A DNA stretch of 64,000 bases from Myroides odoratimimus (GTDB lineage Bacteria > Bacteroidota > Bacteroidia > Flavobacteriales > Flavobacteriaceae), in contig NZ_JACAKB010000006.1 in assembly GCF_030326305.1 (NCBI RefSeq), positions 36,284 to 100,283 of the forward strand, written 5' to 3'. The notes beneath the pieces were generated by a model. That model worked only from the letters and a program-made list of their open reading frames with translations, was not told the DNA's origin and ran no database searches. The number at the start of each line of letters is the position of its first letter. The stretch's first letter is position 1. Position numbers and translations under genes: made by a program. Shown piece after piece: positions 8,877 through 16,683 of the stretch.

Positions 8877-9209
8877 TTAAAACATTACAATTTCAATAAA
8901 TAATCCTAATCCTATTAAACTGATGATGTGCTTTGCCTTAAAAGAAAGCATAGGATACAACGTCAGAATACTAGATCCAATAAACATTAAAAAGATGAAG
9001 AAGGTCAAACTACCTACCCCAATACCTTGATAAATAGACTCAATAATTAAGGTCATGGCTAGTAAGGCATAAGCCATTATTTTTGCTGTCTTAGTATTCG
9101 TTCTAATCCAAGTAGTTAATGAACATTTCTTCTCATATTTTACTTTTTGAGAAGTATTATAGAGCATAAAGAATGCAAATGCTGTAATTGAAAATAATAT
9201 AGTATGCAT
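8877..9209 (-). CDS. Small membrane protein, first gene of PepSY operon (DUF3325-like)
   Basis: The product is 110 residues with three to four TM helices (starts MHTILFSITAFAFFMLYNTSQ). A longer frame to 9266 exists, but the promoter -7 element lies at 9231-9238 inside that extension, so the ATG at 9209 is the start. The pattern of a first helix, a basic stretch (KVKYEKK, TWIRTNTKTAK), then two close helices resembles DUF3325 proteins that accompany PepSY/FpvG-type genes (tentative). Function likely linked to siderophore or haem iron handling in the inner membrane. Confidence 0.5.
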   Translation of the reverse strand: MHTILFSITAFAFFMLYNTSQKVKYEKKCSLTTWIRTNTKTAKIMAYALLAMTLIIESIYQGIGVGSLTFFIFLMFIGSSILTLYPMLSFKAKHIISLIGLGLFIEIVMF

Positions 9210-9230
9210 TTTATTTAGATTGAGTAAAAA

Positions 9231-9262
9231 CAAAGGTATAACATATTTTATTGTTTTCAATA
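9231..9262 (-). promoter_or_regulatory. Promoter of the PepSY operon
   Basis: On the minus strand TATTG (9258-9262), 19-base spacer, TACCTTTG (9231-9238). This fixes the first gene's start at 9209 and leaves a leader of about 15 bases. Confidence 0.65.
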
Positions 9263-9357
9263 ACAAAATTTTAAACTTTTTAAGGATAAGAATTATTGTG
9301 TTTATCTATTGAATTATAGGTGTTTATGATTGTTTTTTATAGTGTGATAAGAATTTA

Positions 9358-9387
9358 AAAGGCTAACTGTATTTACAATTAGCCTTT
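9358..9387 (-). terminator. Terminator-like hairpin after DUF1801 gene
   Basis: 14-bp stem with one mismatch, AAAGGCTAACTGTA / TACAATTAGCCTTT, loop TT. On the minus strand it is followed by TTTTAAATTC, a short T-run. Confidence 0.6.
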
Positions 9388-9430
9388 AGATATTAGGTAA
9401 TTAATGCTTATTAAATGGTATGAGTCTAAA

Positions 9431-9796
9431 CTATTTTATCTTAATTAACCCATTTCTATATATGTCTAAAGTTTGTTGTAAAATTTCCAAGATAGTGTCT
9501 ATAGGCAAATCTTTAGTAGCATTTAGCGATAAGGTTTTCATGCGTTTACGACTACCTATTTCCAGTAGAGGATGGTCAACTAATAGACCTTCCACTATTA
9601 ATAAATAAGGAGATTTAGGAACTTTAGTTACTGCCAGCAAACAGAACATTCGATTCTTATAACTAAAACAAGGTGTTCCCCATTTAATAGACTCTGTGAT
9701 ATGATCATCTAAGTGTAGAATAATATTTCTTAGAGCCTGTAAACAACTTCTATTTGGTTCGTTTTGTCGTAAATAGTATTGCTCCGTTTCTTTCAT
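9431..9796 (-). CDS. DUF1801 (YdhG-like) protein
   Basis: A 121-residue soluble protein with the DUF1801/YdhG-like pattern: an N-terminal helix, ALRNIILHLDDHITESIKWGTPCFSYKNRMFCLLAV, then a basic C-terminal half. The family is small, widespread and of uncertain function, sometimes linked to iron or stress. It lies 1 bp downstream of the GyrI-like gene, so the two form an operon, and the WYL regulator precedes them 41 bp upstream on the same strand. Such trios of transcription factor, GyrI-like binder and DUF1801 occur in Bacteroidetes stress loci (inference). Confidence 0.7.
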   Translation of the reverse strand: MKETEQYYLRQNEPNRSCLQALRNIILHLDDHITESIKWGTPCFSYKNRMFCLLAVTKVPKSPYLLIVEGLLVDHPLLEIGSRKRMKTLSLNATKDLPIDTILEILQQTLDIYRNGLIKIK

Positions 9797-9797
9797 C

Positions 9798-10259
9798 TTA
9801 TTCTCGTATAGCTACATAAATGCTTACTTCAGCATACTGTGGATTCATAGCTTTCTCGTCGTATATTTCGAAATCAGCTGTATATCTTCTATTCCATTGT
9901 TGTTCCCATATTTTAAGCCACTCGTTAATTACTAGTCCTTTTGTTAAATCTCCAGTAACAGTTATTTTGTTATAAGTACTCGCTTCTATAGTATGTCCTA
10001 TCATGCCTTCAGGGATATCAGATAGATTAGATACTTCACAGCCGATAATCGTGGTATACGGCATCGTATGATCACCTTCATAATTCGTGTACATAGAGTA
10101 GACAGCAGTACATACTTTATTAGGTATGCGATCTAGCACATTTTCTTTCCAAAAGCGTTCCCATAGTAAAGGAATATCTTGAGCTGATTGGTTTTGTTCA
10201 TTTGTAGTGCGTACTTCTATTCCGATGATGTGAAATTTCTTTAGAGTTACTTGATTCAT
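9798..10259 (-). CDS. GyrI-like/effector-binding domain protein
   Basis: A 153-residue protein made of a single GyrI-like (SOUL/AraC effector-binding) domain: MNQVTLKKFHIIGIEVRTTNE as first strand, IPLLWERFWKENVLDRIPNK helix, AVYSMYTNYEGDHTMPYTTIIGCEV, and a C-terminal WLKIWEQQW...DFEIYDEKA that forms the typical acidic binding pocket. Such stand-alone domains bind small amphipathic or cationic molecules, and some act as hydrolases or resistance proteins. It follows the WYL regulator by 41 bp and precedes DUF1801 by 1 bp, so the regulator may control it. Ligand unknown. Confidence 0.75.
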   Translation of the reverse strand: MNQVTLKKFHIIGIEVRTTNEQNQSAQDIPLLWERFWKENVLDRIPNKVCTAVYSMYTNYEGDHTMPYTTIIGCEVSNLSDIPEGMIGHTIEASTYNKITVTGDLTKGLVINEWLKIWEQQWNRRYTADFEIYDEKAMNPQYAEVSIYVAIRE

Positions 10260-10300
10260 ATCGATATTTATTAATTTTGTATAGCAAAAGTAGGTGCTTA

Positions 10301-11035
10301 CTATGACATAGGTATGTCAGGGGTATTCTCATTCGGATAATATTTTTCTCTACATGCTTTTAAATATTGTTCCATCGTGATTTGATGAGGTTCGAATGTC
10401 TGTAAGGTATCTTTTAAATGTTGAATACAGTCTAATCTAAACGCTCTAAAGTCTTGTCTTAATCTACAGTAAGCTATTAATATCCAATTGTCCTGTGTAG
10501 TATAGATGGCGAAGGGTTCTATGTCTCGTTGACTCCTTTGATTCTCCAATGATAGATAGTCGATAACAAGCACCTGATGATTTACGATAGCAGATTGTAT
10601 CTGTATCAAGTAATCACTTGTCTGTGCCTTATCAGGATTATCTCTTACAATGATGCGTTGAGAGAGTAGATCAGCTTTGTCTTTTTGTGTATAGCGAAGT
10701 ACAGCTTTTAGTTTGAGTATAGCATTTTGATATTGTTTGATTAGTGAAGCATCTTTGTTCTTTAAGATCAGCTGCTCAGCAGTGATCAGAGCATTAGCTT
10801 CTTCTTGTGTAAACATCACAGGAGGTAGAGCATAACCCTCTACTAAGGAGTACCCTTTTCCCTCTTCAGTGAATATAGGAATCCCCGATTGTTCTAACGT
10901 TGTTATATCTCTATATACTGTGCGTATGCTCACATTGTGTTTTTCTGCTATTTCAGTAGCAGTCACGATACGCTTAGATTGTAACTGAGTGACTATAGCA
11001 GTTAATCTATTTAGACGTGGCTTACTTTCAGACAT
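10301..11035 (-). CDS. YafY-family WYL-domain transcriptional regulator
   Basis: The 244-residue protein has a DeoR-type winged HTH at residues ~5-60 (RLNRLTAIVTQLQSKRIVTA, then VSIRTVYRDITTLEQSGIP) and a C-terminal WYL domain (LVIDYLSLENQRSQRDIEPFAIY...WILIAYCRLRQDFRAFRLDCI). WYL domains sense ligands, often nucleic-acid related. A longer frame to 11086 is open, but a -7 element at 11067-11074 lies within it, so the ATG at 11035 (MSESKPRLNR) is chosen. It is transcribed away from the large gene at 11140 and may control that gene and the two downstream genes. Confidence 0.8.
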   Translation of the reverse strand: MSESKPRLNRLTAIVTQLQSKRIVTATEIAEKHNVSIRTVYRDITTLEQSGIPIFTEEGKGYSLVEGYALPPVMFTQEEANALITAEQLILKNKDASLIKQYQNAILKLKAVLRYTQKDKADLLSQRIIVRDNPDKAQTSDYLIQIQSAIVNHQVLVIDYLSLENQRSQRDIEPFAIYTTQDNWILIAYCRLRQDFRAFRLDCIQHLKDTLQTFEPHQITMEQYLKACREKYYPNENTPDIPMS

Positions 11036-11066
11036 ATTGATATAGAGATTAAAGAGAATTATTTGA

Positions 11067-11074
11067 CAAAGATA
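11067..11074 (-). promoter_or_regulatory. -7 element for WYL regulator
   Basis: TATCTTTG on the minus strand matches TAnnTTTG, 32 bases upstream of the ATG at 11035. No convincing -33 partner was seen. Confidence 0.5.
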
Positions 11075-11090
11075 CATTCTTGTCACTTGC

Positions 11091-11118
11091 TTTGCGTTAA
11101 TAGAGATAAGTATATTTA
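11091..11118 (+). promoter_or_regulatory. Promoter for the large DKNYY-like gene
   Basis: TTTG at 11091-11094, 16-base spacer, TATATTTA at 11111-11118 (one base off TAnnTTTG), 21 bases before ATG 11140. It is back to back with the WYL regulator promoter. Confidence 0.5.
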
Positions 11119-11139
11119 CAACTTCTAAATATTCGCACT

Positions 11140-13224
11140 ATGGCTCAACCAGTAGGACTTCTATCTAAAATAAAAATAACAGATACTAATTATAAAGCAT
11201 TCTTTAAAACTAAAGCTGTCACAGTGATTAGTGAAGAAATGTATGACTGCGTTCATTATAGATATAAAGACCAATATTTTTATCAATACAACAAAAAGAA
11301 AGAAGAATTACTGTGTTTAGCATTCTATAACCACGGCAATAGAGAAACGCTAATAGGTAACTTTTATCAAAGTATAAAAGAGGTAGTCTTATTGGCTTTA
11401 GATCACAGTTTTATTGCTTTGACCTTAGATGCGTTTAATTGGACTGAGGTAGATACTTATGAAGTTTTAGAAGAAGATGTTTGGAATATTAAGCAAATAA
11501 CGAAAGAAGAATTAGCTATAGTACAGTCTATTGCACTGACTTGTTCAGAGCAGTTCGACCAACCTTTTGTAGAGAAATTATTCAACTCTAAAATAGTGGA
11601 TAGCAATGTAGTGAGGAAAGTTAGCGCGCTACAAGAGAAACACAGACTAGCCAACCTAACTACTTTTGCTAAAGAGGCTACCCCTCTGCGACCTATTCAT
11701 CTTTTTGGCAATTATTATTACAATGGAAAAGCCGTGTTTAGTTGTAAGTCAGGAGGGCATATATACACAGATATAGACTTAGCCACTTTTAAGCCTACAG
11801 TATATGGAGCAGCAGATGCAGAGCATGTATTGTTTCTCGATAAGTGTATCAAGACCAATCCTAAGAAGTTTAAAAGAGTAGCGAAGTATGAGACGGTCTA
11901 TTATTTATCTGAAGAAGGCGTATTAGATGAGAAGGGCGTATGGATAGAGGACAGTGATGCAACTACTTTTAAGTTAAAAGAAGACTACCTAGCAGAAGAT
12001 AGTATAAATCTGTATTATTGGGGCAATGTAGTTTCTAAATCTTCTTTTTCGACTTACAGAGTGGAGAGTTATCCCTATCAGATTGACTTTTTGATCACAG
12101 ATACAGCAGTGTATTATAGTCAATATAAGCTAGAAGTGGATGCTCAGAGTTTTCGTTTTTTAAAGCGGTTAGAAGGTCTGGCTTATTCTTATACTGGTTT
12201 TGTAGGAGAGGATAAAGAAGGGCTGTTTGTGTATTTGATAGAAGAGAATAAAGGTCAAGTTATTCGTTCAACAGGATTGTCTATTGATCAGTTGTTAAAA
12301 CTATTTCAAGATAAGTATGGCAATAAATACTGGCAAATGGAAGAAGATGAACGTATCTGCCTAGAGAAACCAAGTGCTACATATTATAAGGAGTTTGCTA
12401 AAAAGTGTAAGACTCCATGGGTATTTTATCAAATAAAGGAATTGCGTGATTATGCTAAATTGATTGTTCAGAAATATGAGGATAAGAAGGACGAGGAAGA
12501 GTTAATTCCGTTTTGGAAGATCTATAGTCTAGTAGAACCTTATTTGTGGATAGAAGCAGATAGTTATAAATATGTGACCCTGATGTATTGTATAGAAGGA
12601 AAACAAGAAGATGCATTAGATACTCTGAGAAAAGCCATTATGTATGGGGCATTTGATGTGATGGAGTTCTTTGACCATCCTTTATTAAGCACTATCCAAG
12701 AGCATGAGTACTTTTTAGAATTAAAGGAATATGCTACACAGAATAAGCCGATAGGTTATAAAATCCCAATGCAATTAGAGATTCTAGAGAAGCTCTTAGC
12801 ACTTCCTCAGTCGATGTATACAGATGGGACGATACTGTGGAAGTATCACTTATACGATAATGTCGATATAGAAGAAGCTATGCGTGAGCATCCACAGTTG
12901 ACAGATTATTATACGCGTTATATCACTTTAAATACAGAAATGTTTAATCGATTCTTTAAGCGTCATAATCTGATAGATATGGATTATACTCCTTATGAAG
13001 AATATCACTGTATGCCGATAGAAGCTTCTATCATTATGCTTAAGTATTATATGCGTATGGCTGATATACCATCGGGCAGTGTAGCTTATTTTATCCCACA
13101 ATTAATACAACGCATGGATAAGATAAAAGAGAGAATTAATCGATTAGAAGGAGAAGAGTATACTCACTACCAAATAGTATATAATAATAATGAAGTTGTT
13201 CAAATATTAGAGCAGTATTTCTAA
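11140..13224 (+). CDS. Large cytoplasmic DKNYY-like protein with TPR-like C-terminal part
   Basis: The 694-residue protein has no signal peptide or TM helix. Residues ~190-380 hold repeats of the DKNYY type, alternating VYYLS/VLFLDK strands with D..TFK segments (DLATFKPTVYGAADAEHVLFLD; DSDATTFKLKEDYLAEDSINLYY), a fold common in Bacteroidetes proteins of unknown function. Residues ~465-530 look like a TPR end-of-group module (YVTLMYCIEGKQEDALDTLRKA). It is divergent from the WYL regulator with a 104-bp shared promoter region, so regulation by that protein is likely. The role is not recognised; WYL-controlled neighbours are often stress or defence related, which remains inference. Confidence 0.6.
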   Translation: MAQPVGLLSKIKITDTNYKAFFKTKAVTVISEEMYDCVHYRYKDQYFYQYNKKKEELLCLAFYNHGNRETLIGNFYQSIKEVVLLALDHSFIALTLDAFNWTEVDTYEVLEEDVWNIKQITKEELAIVQSIALTCSEQFDQPFVEKLFNSKIVDSNVVRKVSALQEKHRLANLTTFAKEATPLRPIHLFGNYYYNGKAVFSCKSGGHIYTDIDLATFKPTVYGAADAEHVLFLDKCIKTNPKKFKRVAKYETVYYLSEEGVLDEKGVWIEDSDATTFKLKEDYLAEDSINLYYWGNVVSKSSFSTYRVESYPYQIDFLITDTAVYYSQYKLEVDAQSFRFLKRLEGLAYSYTGFVGEDKEGLFVYLIEENKGQVIRSTGLSIDQLLKLFQDKYGNKYWQMEEDERICLEKPSATYYKEFAKKCKTPWVFYQIKELRDYAKLIVQKYEDKKDEEELIPFWKIYSLVEPYLWIEADSYKYVTLMYCIEGKQEDALDTLRKAIMYGAFDVMEFFDHPLLSTIQEHEYFLELKEYATQNKPIGYKIPMQLEILEKLLALPQSMYTDGTILWKYHLYDNVDIEEAMREHPQLTDYYTRYITLNTEMFNRFFKRHNLIDMDYTPYEEYHCMPIEASIIMLKYYMRMADIPSGSVAYFIPQLIQRMDKIKERINRLEGEEYTHYQIVYNNNEVVQILEQYF

Positions 13225-13291
13225 AAGTAAACAAAGATTATATTGCTTATTTTTATTGTTAATAAATATATTAGATGAAAAAATATAAAAA

Positions 13292-13837
13292 ATGAAGAAA
13301 CTAATTGTTTTGTTAATGTTATTGCTGCCATTGCTGATGACTGCACAGAAAGAAAATGAGTATAAGAGTTGATTCTATATACAGACTAACTTTTTAGGAG
13401 TAGATGCAGGAAGAGATTTTTTGATAGGTGAGAATATATTCGTTCAGACGGGTGTGGGAATAGGCGCGGGTTATGATGTATGGAATAATAGTATGTCAGT
13501 TTCATTTACTTTTAAGAAGCCAATTCCTTATCTGAGAGGGGGACTAGATTGGTATTATAATAAGAATAAGAGAATAGAGAAGAATCGTACTTTAGACAAT
13601 AATTCAGGTAATTATGTAGGGTTTCAAGCTAAGTATAGTTTTGGAAAAGATAGTGAAGAATATATGAATTCCTTAAATAGTGTTCTAGTAAGTGAAGTAC
13701 ATTGGGGAATAAAACGCAAGTTAGTAGGACCAATGTACTATAAAGTACAGTTAGGCGTGGGACATTTTAATGATTACGATTCTAAATACTCAGAAGTATA
13801 TCCTGTAGTAGGTGTGTTTTTAGGTGCTACGTTCTAA
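13292..13837 (+). pseudogene. Outer-membrane beta-barrel-like protein gene interrupted by one TGA
   Basis: Translation from ATG 13292 gives a signal peptide (MKKLIVLLMLLLPLLMTAQ) and seven more codons, then TGA at 13370-13372. The same frame continues open to TAA at 13837 with sequence FYIQTNFLGVDAGRDFLIGE, GAGYDVWNNSMSVSFTFKK and a C-terminal YPVVGVFLGATF, all with the alternating pattern of an outer-membrane barrel ending in F. A single base change TGG to TGA (Trp) would restore a 181-residue protein. The rest is undamaged, so the mutation is recent or a sequencing error. The ATG at 13421 could only give a protein without export signal. Confidence 0.75.
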
Positions 13838-13851
13838 GAAATAATATAACG

Positions 13852-13907
13852 ATACTTTAATAAAAATAAGGCTGTTCAAAAGGACAGCCTTATTTTTATT
13901 AAAGTAT
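13852..13907. terminator. Very long bidirectional terminator overlapping copZ stop
   Basis: Perfect 24-bp inverted repeat (13852-13875 and 13884-13907), extended by a G-T and a C-G pair around an AAAA loop. The right arm includes the copZ stop codon and last codon, so it serves the converging pseudogene and copZ. Confidence 0.85.
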
Positions 13908-14096
13908 TTCATACTTTCCGGCAGAAGCTAATATCTTTTGTACTTCTTCTTTCGTCACTTCAGGAGTTCTAACCTCTATACTATGTGTATCTAGAGTGAC
14001 TGTAGCTTCTATATTAGGATGCTTTTTTAGTTCTTCTTGAATCTTTCCGACACAACTACTGCATCCCATTCCTTTAATTTGATATACTGTTGCCAT
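13899..14096 (-). CDS. copZ: HMA-domain copper chaperone (CopZ-like)
   Basis: This 65-residue protein is a single heavy-metal-associated domain with the metal-binding loop GMGCSSC (Cys12 and Cys15), followed by the usual helix VGKIQEELKKHPNIEATVTLD and closing strand. It binds Cu(I) (or another soft metal) in the cytoplasm and hands it to a P-type ATPase or a regulator. No P-type ATPase is adjacent, so it is a stand-alone chaperone. A -7 element lies 28 bases upstream. The 3' end is embedded in a long terminator hairpin. Confidence 0.85.
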   Translation of the reverse strand: MATVYQIKGMGCSSCVGKIQEELKKHPNIEATVTLDTHSIEVRTPEVTKEEVQKILASAGKYEIL

Positions 14097-14123
14097 TTCT
14101 TTTTTGTTTAATAATTTATATTA

Positions 14124-14131
14124 CAAATGTA
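14124..14131 (-). promoter_or_regulatory. -7 element for copZ
   Basis: TACATTTG on the minus strand matches TAnnTTTG, 28 bases before the copZ ATG at 14096. No clear -33 element. Confidence 0.45.
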
Positions 14132-14409
14132 GGATAGTGGGGCATTATCGCTGTTATACGATTTGAAGTAGTTGTTATATAATTTTTTGAAGAGTTTGAA
14201 GAAGTTTTTTTTATCACCTTGATGATTCGTATTCTTTGTTTCCTAAGAAATAAAGAATTTTTTTTTTGTTTTTAAGTCTTTATTTCGTCTTTAAAGCAAA
14301 TAAAATGAGTTTTTAAAACCTATTTTTTTAAAAAAAATAATAGGTTATAAGCCTATTTAGGTGATTATCTAAAAAAACAGCTATACTTTTTTTAAAGAGG
14401 TTTTATTGT

Positions 14410-14740
14410 AAGTTGTTGATATTTATGTGTTTATTTGTTTTTGGCTTTTATTAAGTTGATTTAGATATCACTTTAATGCTAGTAAAATAGGGTGTTGTGT
14501 TATTCTTCTTCGACTATTGATGGACAATACCCCGTATATAGTGGAGTAGAGTACCTGTTTGCCCAACAATACTTCTTCTATTCTCCACGTATTATCCTTT
14601 TACTAAAGGGTATGATAAAATAAAGAAGAGTATCGTACATACCAATGAATATGTCTACAAGAATGAATCATTGTAACAAGGAATGAGTTCTGGAGATAAG
14701 ATTTAAGAGATTATGTACGATGGGATTAGGATAGCTGTGT
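14410..14740 (+). repeat. Dispersed non-coding element, copy A
   Basis: In the 766-bp gene-free gap 14097-14862. It shares ordered anchors with 43428-43740: AAGTTGTTGAT at 14410, CTAGTAAAA at 14479, ATGGACAATACC at 14520, ATAGTGGAG at 14538 and GTACGATGG at 14715. The first four are spaced 69, 41 and 18 bases here against 71, 41 and 18 in copy B. Between anchors the two copies have diverged. Orientation is nominal. No ORF, tRNA or terminal inverted repeat is visible. The rest of the gap is T-rich DNA upstream and possible decayed coding sequence at 14617-14840. Confidence 0.55.
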
Positions 14741-14862
14741 TATCCGTAGAAAATAAGCAGTAATACAGAACTCAATATGCTCATCGATAAAGGAGATAAG
14801 TCCTGCTTACCGCTTGGTTAAAAATTTGTGTGATGAAGAAGTATTGTCTGTGCGATTACGGA

Positions 14863-15543
14863 TTATGATATCTTACTAAAAGCATCTTCACACTGTAAGA
14901 CCATAGTATCTATAATAGGAAGGTTGACATCAAGTGAATTAAACACTAATGGCAACTCTGTACAGCCTAGAATCACTCCTTCTACAGAGGAATAATCTTC
15001 TATTAATGTCTTAAAGAATAAACGCATCTCTTCTGTGATGGTTCCTGTAGCGAGTATAGTTTGGAATTGACCTATTTTAGCTATTTCTTCATTGTTAGGA
15101 ATGATTACTTCTATACCTGCTTGCTGTAAAGGAGATTTAAAATAATCATCTTCCATCGTGAAAGGTGTACCTAGTAGAAGTACTGTCTTCATATTATGTT
15201 TTAGAATGTGATTTTTGGTCAGTTCTATACTGTGTGAGATCGGAATATTAGTTAAAATTTCCTGTTTGATTTCATCGTAAGCTTTGTGTAAGGTATTATT
15301 TGCTATCAAGAAACAATCTGGTTGTAGCGATAGTAGGATTTCGATTTCGTGTTTTAAGATGTTAGGTACTTCATCCCATTGGTTAGCATATCTAGTCTTT
15401 ATATTGTGATAATCTATGCTGTATAAAATAATAGGACAAGAGTGATATCCGCCCCATTTTTCATTGGCCATTTTGTTTAATAGCGTGTAATATAACGCTG
15501 TAGAAGGGTATGCTGTACCTCCTAATATTCCTATTCGTTTCAT
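14863..15543 (-). CDS. Aspartate/glutamate racemase family protein, first catalytic Cys replaced
   Basis: The 226-residue protein is full length for the Asp/Glu racemase family: MKRIGILGGTAYPSTALYY at the start, LLLGTPFTMEDDYF in the middle, and GCTELPLV near the end. These enzymes use two cysteines as acid and base. The second, C194 (GCTEL), is present, but the first site reads IANNTLHK, with Ala81 where close homologues such as YgeA have Cys (CTNTMHK). It may therefore be inactive as a racemase, act on other substrates, or have an isomerase/hydrolase role. It is divergent from the LysR gene at 15726 and may be its target. Confidence 0.8.
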   Translation of the reverse strand: MKRIGILGGTAYPSTALYYTLLNKMANEKWGGYHSCPIILYSIDYHNIKTRYANQWDEVPNILKHEIEILLSLQPDCFLIANNTLHKAYDEIKQEILTNIPISHSIELTKNHILKHNMKTVLLLGTPFTMEDDYFKSPLQQAGIEVIIPNNEEIAKIGQFQTILATGTITEEMRLFFKTLIEDYSSVEGVILGCTELPLVFNSLDVNLPIIDTMVLQCEDAFSKIS

Positions 15544-15725
15544 TGAGTTTGTTTTTTAGTTTTATGAAATGACCTTGTCTAAAAAGGACAGTCAAATATA
15601 GGTATAAGTAAGATTTTATCTCTGCGTAAATAGTATAAAATACCCATATTAATTCATTAATTTTGTTGTTTAGAGGAGGAGGAGATGTTGGGAGAGGATT
15701 ACTTCTATCATAAAAAAGGTTTTAT

Positions 15726-16622
15726 ATGTTTGACTTTAGATTAAAGGTGTTTTATACAGTAGCAAAGAGAGGGAGCTTCACAAAGGCTTCTAAGGAATTG
15801 TTGATTTCTCAGCCTGCTGTGACTAAGCATATCCAAGAGATAGAGTCTAACTATCAGACCAAACTTTTCGTACGTGATGGGATGAAGATACACCTAACAG
15901 AAGCAGGAGAATTACTCTATACCTATGCAGAAGAAATATTCTCTATCTATCGCAATCTTGAGTTCGATATACATGCACTGAATGCTAAGATGGACGGAAG
16001 CTTAAGAGTAGGAGCGAGTACTACTATATCACAGTATGTATTGCCTCCTCTATTAGCAGAATTTAGAAAAAAGGTAAATAACCTTCACTTGGATGTAGTA
16101 TCAGATAATACGAATGCTATCGAGAATCTTCTGCTGAACAAAACAATAGATGTAGGTCTGGTAGAAGGGTATTCTAAAAACCCTCAAATAAAGTATATCG
16201 ACTTTATAAAAGACGAAATCGTCTTGGTATGTAGTAGCAATAATGAATTAGCAAAAAGAGGAAGTATTAAACCTCAAGAGCTTAAGGAATTGTCTTTTTT
16301 ATTAAGAGAAACGGGGTCAGGAACACTAGATGTGGTGGATACTACACTTAAAGAAATCGGTATAACTTTAAGTGATTTGACTAATGAGATGAACTTCTCT
16401 AGTACAGAGAGTATTAAGATGTATTTAATGCACTCAGATAGCGTTGCATTTTTATCTGTACATGCTATTCTAAAAGAGTTGAGGTATAATGAGTTGAGCA
16501 TTGTAGATATAGAAGGATTAGACATTAGTAGAACATTCTCTCTAATACAGCGTCAAGGCCAAGAAAGTGCTTTAGTAGAGCTGTTCATTCGCTTTGTACA
16601 GAACCATAACTTAAAGTTATAG
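15726..16622 (+). CDS. LysR-family transcriptional regulator (YeiE-like)
   Basis: The 298-residue protein has a LysR winged HTH (MFDFRLKVFYTVAKRGSFTK, then ASKELLISQPAVTKHIQEIE) and a periplasmic-binding-like effector domain (~90-295, starting GSLRVGASTTISQYVLPPLL). The LysR-YeiH pairing is widely conserved (YeiE/CysB-like regulators next to YeiH), and here yeiH starts 61 bp downstream on the same strand, so regulation of that putative sulfite/sulfate exporter is likely. The divergent racemase-like gene is another possible target. Confidence 0.85.
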   Translation: MFDFRLKVFYTVAKRGSFTKASKELLISQPAVTKHIQEIESNYQTKLFVRDGMKIHLTEAGELLYTYAEEIFSIYRNLEFDIHALNAKMDGSLRVGASTTISQYVLPPLLAEFRKKVNNLHLDVVSDNTNAIENLLLNKTIDVGLVEGYSKNPQIKYIDFIKDEIVLVCSSNNELAKRGSIKPQELKELSFLLRETGSGTLDVVDTTLKEIGITLSDLTNEMNFSSTESIKMYLMHSDSVAFLSVHAILKELRYNELSIVDIEGLDISRTFSLIQRQGQESALVELFIRFVQNHNLKL

Positions 16623-16683
16623 GTTATAACAATTATGTATTTTCTTTTCCTTACTGTATAGAGGAAATTTGTATCTGTAAATA

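Noticed and set aside
13370-13372. TGA as selenocysteine codon
   Set aside because: No SECIS-like hairpin and no selenoprotein family match; a Trp-to-stop change is simpler.
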